From Candidatus Cloacimonadota bacterium (GTDB lineage: Bacteria; Muiribacteriota; UBA6191), in assembly GCA_019454875.1 (NCBI GenBank), contig JACFNL010000011.1, forward strand, positions 1-56,873: a stretch of 56,873 bases of DNA, written 5' to 3'. The notes beneath the pieces were generated by a model. The model had not been told where the DNA came from. It ran no database searches and saw nothing but the letters and a program-made list of their open reading frames with translations. This document shows, piece by piece, positions 50,427 to 56,873 of the stretch. The stretch's first letter is position 1, and every line of letters starts with the position of its first letter. Made by a program: the position numbers and the translations under genes.

Positions 50427-52018
50427 TGGAAATGAACAATATTAAAAATCAAGACATTGCTAATCGTGCCATTCAGTATCGAAAGATTTTGGATGAACAT
50501 TGTCCGGTGTCGATTACTGATCCTTCTGGGAAAATCCTGGATGCCAATCCCCGCTTATGTGAGGTGTCTGGTTATTCAGTCAGTGAGCTGATTGGGCAAA
50601 ACCATCGCATCATAAAATCGGATCAGCATTCCAGGGATTTTTACCGGGAAATGTGGCGTACAATTTCTTCTGGATCTGTCTGGACAGGTGAGATATGCAA
50701 TCGCAGAAAGGATGGATCTCTTTATTGGGTTTCCTCCACCATTATGCCAGTATTCGACGAATCCCAGACCATTGTGGCATATATGGCCGTTCGTACAGAT
50801 ATTACCCTGATTAAACAGCAGGCTCAAAGGCTGATCAAACTACAGGAGTTCACCCAAAGGGCCTTGGAGCGGGAAATTCATATGCTGGCCCTGGTCAGCC
50901 ATGAACTACGAACCCCGATCAGTGGGATTTTGGGAATTACTGATCTTTTATTGCATGGTGAGGATCTATCCAGGGAAGTTCGCGAGGCTTTAGCCATTAT
51001 GCAGCAGTCTGGTGAGGGTCTTTTAGGTGTCGTAAATGATCTGTTGAACTATTCCAGGTTAAGGAATCACAGAATTCCGATTCTTAGTTCCCTGTTTTTC
51101 CCTTATTCTGTATTTGATCCGGTGTTTGACTGTTATGAACAGATGGCCGCCTGCAAAAGTCTTGGTTTTTACACCAATCTTGAGGTGGATAAAAATCTGA
51201 GTCTCACAGGAGATGTGGGATTAATCCGTCAGATACTGGGAAATCTTTTAAACAATGCCATTCGTTATACCAGTTCAGGACATATCCATACTTCAGTAAC
51301 CACAATACCTATGGACAGCTTTTATCGGCTTGATGTTGTTGTTTCGGACACAGGCTGCGGAATGTCCGAGGAGACTTTGAGCAGGATCCAGGAATCCTTT
51401 ACTCAATCCCTGGATTATGCCCGTCGCCGTTACGGTGGCCTTGGTCTTGGTCTGACAATCTGCAGAGAGCTTGCCATCCAAATGGGGGGACATCTTGAAA
51501 TCGAGTCCGAGGTGGACAAAGGTACTAGGGTCAAGGTCTCATTTTACTGTTATCCCTCTCACAGTATGGATAAACAAAATAAAATGGACTGGGTTGGATT
51601 TTCCAAAAAACGAGTTCTTCTGATAGAACCCGTTTTAGAATCACGAAAACGGATTATGCCAGTTTTAGGAACCCTTGGCTGTTCTATTGATCTGGCCTCA
51701 TCCGAGGCAGAGGCTCTGGCTCGTTATAAGGCAATGCCCTTTGATTTAATCTTGATTCATATGGAGGCCCTAGGCGAAGGCTCGGCTGTTTTTACCCAAA
51801 AACTGCGTGAGCTGGAAGATTCACTGTGTGCTAAAACAGTGATGGTAGGCCTTGGAAAAAAGATAGAAGAATGTTGTTCACGACTAGGCAATGGACGGGA
51901 CCTTGATCTTTGTCTGGAACTTCCCCTAAGAAAGAAGACACTTCTGGAAGCCATTGCCGTGCTGTTTGACATAGATCAGCAAAAGCATGCTTTTCCGTCT
52001 GATTTTTGTCCGACATAA
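50426..52018 (+). CDS. PAS-histidine kinase with a degenerate receiver
   Basis: A 530-residue cytoplasmic kinase. The PAS domain (about 18-130) has ITDPSGKILDANPRLCEVSG and the PAC tail EICNRRKDGSLYWV. HisKA has ALVSHELRTPISGILG (His159). The ATPase domain has NLLNNAIRYT, DTGCGMSEE and GGLGLGLTICREL. The C-terminal receiver (about 390-515) is inactive by sequence: the phospho-acceptor position reads LILIHMEAL (His445 instead of Asp), the acidic pair is LLIEPV, and the usual Lys-Pro is LPLRKK. It may be a protein-interaction module instead. No membrane segment. It is divergent from the Crp/Fnr gene. Confidence 0.86.
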   Translation: MEMNNIKNQDIANRAIQYRKILDEHCPVSITDPSGKILDANPRLCEVSGYSVSELIGQNHRIIKSDQHSRDFYREMWRTISSGSVWTGEICNRRKDGSLYWVSSTIMPVFDESQTIVAYMAVRTDITLIKQQAQRLIKLQEFTQRALEREIHMLALVSHELRTPISGILGITDLLLHGEDLSREVREALAIMQQSGEGLLGVVNDLLNYSRLRNHRIPILSSLFFPYSVFDPVFDCYEQMAACKSLGFYTNLEVDKNLSLTGDVGLIRQILGNLLNNAIRYTSSGHIHTSVTTIPMDSFYRLDVVVSDTGCGMSEETLSRIQESFTQSLDYARRRYGGLGLGLTICRELAIQMGGHLEIESEVDKGTRVKVSFYCYPSHSMDKQNKMDWVGFSKKRVLLIEPVLESRKRIMPVLGTLGCSIDLASSEAEALARYKAMPFDLILIHMEALGEGSAVFTQKLRELEDSLCAKTVMVGLGKKIEECCSRLGNGRDLDLCLELPLRKKTLLEAIAVLFDIDQQKHAFPSDFCPT

Positions 52019-52099
52019 AAAACCCGGGGATCCAAAATCTGCAATTCTGATCTAGCATGCCGCTTCCTGTATCCCGTTTTGGTTTGAGCAGGAACTTTT

Positions 52100-55021
52100 A
52101 TGCGTAAACTTGGGTTTTTGGAAGCGTTTCTGATTGTATTGATCCTTGGGGTTTTGCTCTGGGTTCTGTTTCCATCTGCCTCGGAAATTCGACGGCTTCG
52201 GGGTCTTCAGCCTGAAGAAATATTAACCGAGCCTACTGAAACAGCAGTAGACAGGATACAGATTCTTGAAATACTGAAACAAAATCAGGTTTCGGGTCCG
52301 GAACTTGCATTTGCCTATCTAAGAAGACAAAAAGATGAGGAGATGGAAATTGCTGTCTCAGAATACTTTGGTCGCCTTGGGGATTTGGACAGGCAGCTTC
52401 TGTGGCTTTTGAGGGCAGAGGAAAGCCATTCGGATCCTCGGCGCAGAGAACAGATTTTGCGCCTGTATCTACAGATGGGCCAGATTTCAAAAGCCAGAGA
52501 ATTTCTTAAAGAGAGTTTTGAGAAAAATTCTGATCCCCTGTATCTGGAGCGGCTCTCCGATCTAGGCGACTCCCGTCCATTAACGGCCTACATGAACTCT
52601 CGCAGACAAAATCTTGATTTGAATGACAGGATTAGATTGTTCGCCCTGTTTTCGGAGTTGCAGGATTATGAGTCGGCATTAAAAAGTCTAAGCCCAAGAA
52701 TTGAGGGGCTCTGGATACATCAGGGTATTGTGGATACCTGTCTTCAGGTTTTGCAAAAAGACCATAGCTGGTTTTTGGCAATGTACCCGGTACTGGCTCA
52801 TGCCTATCTGTATCGTGCTGATGTACGAATTCTTGAGGTTATGAGAGAGAATCTGAATCTTTTGACAGGGGTCGAGCATCAGCAATGGGGTACAGAGATT
52901 GTACTGATGATGGGAGATCCCTCGTTTACCACACAGTTCATAAAAAATATTGCGGATACGGGGAATACAGAATTTTTTGTCAGGACAGGGGAGACAATTC
53001 AGAAGGAACTTTTGAGAGAGATATTGACTGAGGAAAATACCGCTGCATTTCCTGAGGTATTTACTAGTGAAGCGGCCCCGGCTCTGGATTGGCCATTGCA
53101 GCTATCACCCCGTTTTATTCGGGCTGGTTGTGTCACTCGCCCCTCTTTTTGCTTTAATGAGGACAGAAATTCCATTTTGATGGCTTCTGATTGGGAGGCC
53201 TTATACACCCCACTTCTGGAATCCATGGATCCAGAAAAAAAGGCCATGCGGATTCTCTCCTCGGACAGTTCCACCGTGGTTACAGAAGAGCTTTATCTCA
53301 TCTGGAATCGTTTAGGAGTTACAGGAAAATCAATCCCGCACCTGATAGAACTTTGGCAAAGATCCGGTTCTACCAGGTTATGGTCTGAAATTCTTGATGG
53401 AAGTTTAAGTCTTGGGGATTTTAAGACAGTGCTGTTTTTGCTTGCTTCACAGAAAAACCAGGAACTTGTGAATGAATGGGTCTTAAGTTCTGAAGCCTTT
53501 AAGTCTGATCCGGCTTTTTCTAGCTGGCTGAATCTGGCTTACAAGGGAGAAATTCAGGATTGGTATATGCCCCTGGCCTCAGATTATGGTTCCAGAAAGT
53601 TGTGGAATCAGGCTTCCAAAATGTGGGAACTGGTAGCAGAGCTTGATAAAAATCACAAAAACTCCAGGGAACTTCTGGCCCACTGGAATCGTTATCATTC
53701 TCAGCTTGAAAATGCATCCCGTTATGCTAAAGAAGCTGTAGATCTGGGAAGTACAGATCCATTGCTTCTTTTGATAGTGGCCAATGATCTTGGAGCTAAA
53801 GGCAATGCAGGTGAAGCCTCAATGTATTACACCTCGGCCTGTGATCTGTTTTTGCCAAAAGCAGTGGATGAACTGGTACTGGCCTTTGAATCCTGCCACA
53901 AGGCATTAAACTATCAGAAATCTTCTCTTTTAGTGGAGAGGCTGGTTTTAGCCGAACCCCAAAACCCCTATTGGGTGACTGTCTGGTACGAACAGCTTAG
54001 ACTGAACAGGGACTGGGATAACCTTTTAAAGATTGGCAGTGCCAAGGATCTGAAAATTTTAACTGATAAAGAGCTGGATTTCTGGAAGGAAATTGCCCCT
54101 GAACTCAAGGACCGGGAGTTTCAGAACCGGATTCTTGCTGAGGTTGAATTGAGGGTCTCAAAACAGTCGGTTGTGATGGCTCAGAATCCTGAATGGGTGA
54201 TCGAGGAGATTCAGGAAAAAGAATCCTTGCAGGAGACTTTGCTTTTGCCCAGCAAAGATCTGGAACTGGAAGTAGAGGAAATTAAACGATCTGCCCTGGT
54301 TGAGATTGCTTTGAGACGGGAAAAGGAAATTGTGGTTCGTGAGTTTAAGGTCAGTCAGGCAGTATCAGATTTCAATGTAGGGATTGCAGCCAGGCAGCAT
54401 CAGAGTCGGGAAGAGATTGTCTATACTGTTGAGAATCATGAATGGGAAGATTTTCGCATAGCTTATGGCAGGGATAGTCGAGCTTTTTCTATAGGCAGGG
54501 ATCTGAAGTTTTTATATATGGAAAACCCGCTTAGAGGATACCTGATAGGCAATCAGGAAGACTTGAGAATTAAGGAAGTGGCTATTGAGTTTTCCAGAAA
54601 AATAAGGGAGACACTCGAAGCCGAGTTAAAAGTCAGCCGTACCCGGCTTGAGGGCAGAATGGGTTCTGTTGAAAAAGCCAATCTGGTTGAACTTGGGGTC
54701 AGGCACCTTGAGAAGTCCGGGTTTTTTCAGGAAATCCGTGTGATTCATAGAAATCAGTCCGAGTTTTTTCCTAATCGGACAGCTCTTGGTTTTAGGGATC
54801 AGGACAGGATCGAGTTTCTTTTAGGTAAGAAGATTGTGAATCGTTATGGCAATCTGGAGTTTGGTGCTGGGGTTTCTTTGGATGGAAGTAAAACATCTCC
54901 GGTTTTGCGAACGGAGTTTGAATCTGTTAGAGGGTTAGGCATATACTACGAATCGTCCTGGGACCCATGGATTAGAAAGGTTGTTTCTGACTACGGAGTT
55001 CATTGGCGGCAAAACTTCTGA
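52100..55021 (+). CDS. Large TPR-like protein with a possible C-terminal beta-barrel
   Basis: A 973-residue protein. An N-terminal signal or anchor helix (FLEAFLIVLILGVLLWVLFP) is followed by about 600 residues of helical repeats (ILRLYLQMGQISKAREFLKE, YESALKSLSPRIEGLW). The last 230 residues alternate polar and hydrophobic positions in strand pairs (FRIAYGRDSRAFSIGRDLKF, RLEGRMGSVEKANLVELGVR, RIEFLLGKKIVNRYGNLEFG) and end in Phe (GVHWRQNF), as outer-membrane barrels do. This layout resembles BcsC or PelB, exporters of exopolysaccharide. No synthase genes are nearby, so the analogy is only architectural. CAGGAAC lies 7 nt before the ATG. Confidence 0.7.
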   Translation: MRKLGFLEAFLIVLILGVLLWVLFPSASEIRRLRGLQPEEILTEPTETAVDRIQILEILKQNQVSGPELAFAYLRRQKDEEMEIAVSEYFGRLGDLDRQLLWLLRAEESHSDPRRREQILRLYLQMGQISKAREFLKESFEKNSDPLYLERLSDLGDSRPLTAYMNSRRQNLDLNDRIRLFALFSELQDYESALKSLSPRIEGLWIHQGIVDTCLQVLQKDHSWFLAMYPVLAHAYLYRADVRILEVMRENLNLLTGVEHQQWGTEIVLMMGDPSFTTQFIKNIADTGNTEFFVRTGETIQKELLREILTEENTAAFPEVFTSEAAPALDWPLQLSPRFIRAGCVTRPSFCFNEDRNSILMASDWEALYTPLLESMDPEKKAMRILSSDSSTVVTEELYLIWNRLGVTGKSIPHLIELWQRSGSTRLWSEILDGSLSLGDFKTVLFLLASQKNQELVNEWVLSSEAFKSDPAFSSWLNLAYKGEIQDWYMPLASDYGSRKLWNQASKMWELVAELDKNHKNSRELLAHWNRYHSQLENASRYAKEAVDLGSTDPLLLLIVANDLGAKGNAGEASMYYTSACDLFLPKAVDELVLAFESCHKALNYQKSSLLVERLVLAEPQNPYWVTVWYEQLRLNRDWDNLLKIGSAKDLKILTDKELDFWKEIAPELKDREFQNRILAEVELRVSKQSVVMAQNPEWVIEEIQEKESLQETLLLPSKDLELEVEEIKRSALVEIALRREKEIVVREFKVSQAVSDFNVGIAARQHQSREEIVYTVENHEWEDFRIAYGRDSRAFSIGRDLKFLYMENPLRGYLIGNQEDLRIKEVAIEFSRKIRETLEAELKVSRTRLEGRMGSVEKANLVELGVRHLEKSGFFQEIRVIHRNQSEFFPNRTALGFRDQDRIEFLLGKKIVNRYGNLEFGAGVSLDGSKTSPVLRTEFESVRGLGIYYESSWDPWIRKVVSDYGVHWRQNF

Positions 55022-55031
55022 AAGGTGTTTT

Positions 55032-56873
55032 ATGAAGCAGTGGATTTATCTGTTATTTTGGCTGTTGCCCCTGTTGAATTCTTTGGAGGCAAGCAGAAAT
55101 CCGCGTCTGGACTCAATCCGTCAGAAGGCTCAAAAACTTGATTTACAGTTAAATATGCGGGCAATTGAGGCCCGTTGCAGGGAGAAGCAGATGTGTGTTC
55201 GACAGATTCCAATGCGAGATTTTTTCCGCAATCCTGAAATAGCTTCATTTTCCATTTCACCGGATGGACAAACCCTGGCATTTTTAAAACCATGGAATCA
55301 GAGGCTGAATGTGTTTGTGATCCCCTTATCCGAGGTGACGGATGCCAGAAAATCCGTAAAATGGCAGCAGGAGGCAAAACAAATCACCTTTTTGAAGGAC
55401 AGGGATCTCTCAGGATTTTTCTTCAAGGGCAATGAAACTATTGTTTATGTTCGAGATTTTGGCGGGGATGAGAACTTTCATCTGTTTTCTGTAAATCTAA
55501 AAACAAAAGAGGAAAAGGATCTCACTCCTTTTGAAGGGGTCAAGGCTTCCATAATTGATGACTTAAAAGATCATCCGGATTCATTGATTGTTGGGCTTAA
55601 TAAGGAAAATCCTCAGGTTTTTGATGCATACCGTTTGAATATCCGTACAGGGGAACTGGTTCTGGCAGCCAAAAACCCTGGCAATATCACGAGTTGGGAA
55701 ACGGATCATAACGGGATTATCCGTATGGCCAATGTGACAGACGGGGTTAATTCAACCCTATTGTATCGCGAAACAGAAAGCCAAGAGTTTTCCCCAATTA
55801 TGACCACGAACTTCAAAGAAGGTGTGTCTCCCCTGTTTTTTGACTTTGACAATAAAACCTTTTACGCATCCAGCAATATCGGCAGGGATAAAAGCGTCAT
55901 AGTCCGTTACAATCCGGTCTCAAAACAGGAAGAAGAAGTAATTTTTTCTCACCCTGAGGTTGATGTTCATTCTTTGAGCTGGTCAAGAAAATACAAAAAA
56001 CTGATCGCTGTTCAATACACCAGGGATAAAAGAGAAAGAGAGTTTCTGGATGCAGGCTGGGCCTCCATGTATGAGAGACTCAAATCGGAGTTTCCTGGTC
56101 TTGAGGTAGGAGTTACCGATCTGGACGAGGCTGAGGACAAGTTTTTGATCCGTACCTGGTCGGATCGCTCTTTGGGTGCATGGTGGTATTATGAGGCCAG
56201 TTCCTCTCTGTTTGTACTTCTGGCCCAGGCAAGTCCCTGGATTCGTGAAGAAGAAATGGCCCCTATGACTCCAATCAGTTATGAGGCCAGAGATGGACTC
56301 AGGATTCCGGGATATTTAACCCTGCCTTTGAAGGCGGAGTTAAAAAACCTGCCTGTTGTTGTTCTGGTGCATGGTGGCCCCTGGGCCAGAGATAGCTGGG
56401 GCTACAGACCAGAAGTTCAGTTTTTTGCCAATCGTGGATATGCGGTATTGCAGATGAATTTTCGTGGTTCCACCGGATATGGTCGCTCTTTCTGGGAAAA
56501 ATCCTTTAAGCAATGGGGTAAAACCATGCAGGATGATATAACCGATGGGGTGAACTGGCTGATTTCCCAAGGGATTGCTGACAAAAAACGGGTGGCAATT
56601 TATGGGGCCAGTTATGGAGGTTATGCTGTATTGGCTGGTCTGGCTTTTACTCCTGACTTGTATGCCTGTGGGGTTGATTATGTGGGAGTCTCCAATATAT
56701 TTACCCTTTTGGAAACCATTCCACCCTACTGGAAGCCAATGCTTGAAATGATGTATGAGATGGTGGGACATCCAGAAAAAGAAGCAGATCTCTTAAAGGC
56801 AGCATCTCCGGTGTTTCATGTGGATAAAATCAAGGCTCCCTTATTTATTGCTCAAGGGGCTCGTGATCCCAGG
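55032..56873 (+). CDS. S9-family serine peptidase, truncated by the window end
   Basis: A 614-residue partial protein with a signal peptide (WIYLLFWLLPLLNSLEA). A beta-propeller (about 60-390) has FSISPDGQTLAFLKPW and KYKKLIAVQYTRDKRER. The alpha/beta-hydrolase catalytic domain (from about 405) has LVHGGPWARDSWG, FRGSTGYGRSFW, the nucleophile in YGASYGGYA (Ser527) and the acid in QGARDPR (Asp612). The catalytic His lies beyond the window edge. Acylaminoacyl/dipeptidyl peptidases of this family cut short peptides in the periplasm or outside. It starts 10 bp after the TPR gene with AAAGGTG upstream, so the two are probably one operon. Confidence 0.9.
   Translation, partial: MKQWIYLLFWLLPLLNSLEASRNPRLDSIRQKAQKLDLQLNMRAIEARCREKQMCVRQIPMRDFFRNPEIASFSISPDGQTLAFLKPWNQRLNVFVIPLSEVTDARKSVKWQQEAKQITFLKDRDLSGFFFKGNETIVYVRDFGGDENFHLFSVNLKTKEEKDLTPFEGVKASIIDDLKDHPDSLIVGLNKENPQVFDAYRLNIRTGELVLAAKNPGNITSWETDHNGIIRMANVTDGVNSTLLYRETESQEFSPIMTTNFKEGVSPLFFDFDNKTFYASSNIGRDKSVIVRYNPVSKQEEEVIFSHPEVDVHSLSWSRKYKKLIAVQYTRDKREREFLDAGWASMYERLKSEFPGLEVGVTDLDEAEDKFLIRTWSDRSLGAWWYYEASSSLFVLLAQASPWIREEEMAPMTPISYEARDGLRIPGYLTLPLKAELKNLPVVVLVHGGPWARDSWGYRPEVQFFANRGYAVLQMNFRGSTGYGRSFWEKSFKQWGKTMQDDITDGVNWLISQGIADKKRVAIYGASYGGYAVLAGLAFTPDLYACGVDYVGVSNIFTLLETIPPYWKPMLEMMYEMVGHPEKEADLLKAASPVFHVDKIKAPLFIAQGARDPR

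Noticed and set aside
52100-55021. Firm assignment as PelB or BcsC
   Set aside because: No Pel or cellulose synthase gene is present and the repeats cannot be aligned by eye. Only the architecture is similar.

Overview
The window is a dense chromosomal stretch from a motile Gram-negative bacterium. It carries outer-membrane-type and periplasmic proteins, lipoproteins with lipoboxes, a Gram-negative YidC, a VxrA-like sensor kinase and two sigma-28-type promoters. Base composition is moderate by eye. The gene content (many hybrid histidine kinases, Sel1/TPR proteins, Hsp20 pairs) would fit Bdellovibrionota/Oligoflexia or a related former deltaproteobacterial lineage, but this placement is a low-confidence inference. 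I saw no tRNA, rRNA, insertion sequence, CRISPR or phage gene. No gene-free stretch exceeds about 190 bases.

Layout. 79-4501 (minus): a flagellin-IN-like repeat protein behind a sigma-28-type promoter, a secreted phospholipase-D-type enzyme, MscL and HtpX. 4564-10352 (plus): a VxrAB-like kinase/regulator pair, a soluble receiver-GAF-kinase and an NtrB-like membrane kinase. 10361-12365 (minus): two Hsp20 chaperones and an endonuclease I. 12497-16736 (plus): the conserved rpmH-rnpA-yidD-yidC-khpB-mnmE operon, without dnaA or mnmG beside it. 16784-20383: a DUF2807 lipoprotein, a DUF2157/GDYXXLXY membrane pair, a small secreted protein and DUF309. 20408-24884 (plus): a coupled bioY, TPR/FG-GAP anchor and orphan substrate-binding protein operon. 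24881-32519 (minus): a purine permease, then a TetR-CPBP protease-LplT/Aas-like fusion-Sel1 operon. 32607-38616: an RDD protein, Sel1/TPR and unknown proteins, and a radical SAM-FmdB-DUF3299 operon. 38689-44762: Dps, a HugZ-like protein, a hybrid kinase and unknowns. 44905-49756: small proteins (one with a sigma-28-type promoter), unknown membrane proteins, a DxD glycosyltransferase and an ankyrin protein. 49740-56873: a Crp/Fnr regulator, a hybrid kinase with a dead receiver, a TPR/possible beta-barrel protein and a truncated S9 peptidase.

Three patterns run through the window. First, many genes without a Shine-Dalgarno have a -10-like hexamer ending 6-8 nt before the start codon, which suggests leaderless transcripts; this moves several starts downstream of the longest open frame. 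Second, six of nine convergent gene pairs overlap at their 3' ends, by 4 to 95 bp. Third, perfect sigma-28 -10 boxes (GCCGATAA) precede two unlinked genes of unknown function, suggesting uncharacterised members of the flagellar regulon. Envelope maintenance is a recurrent theme: HtpX, MscL, Hsp20, VxrAB-like signalling, YidC, lysophospholipid re-acylation and a CPBP protease.
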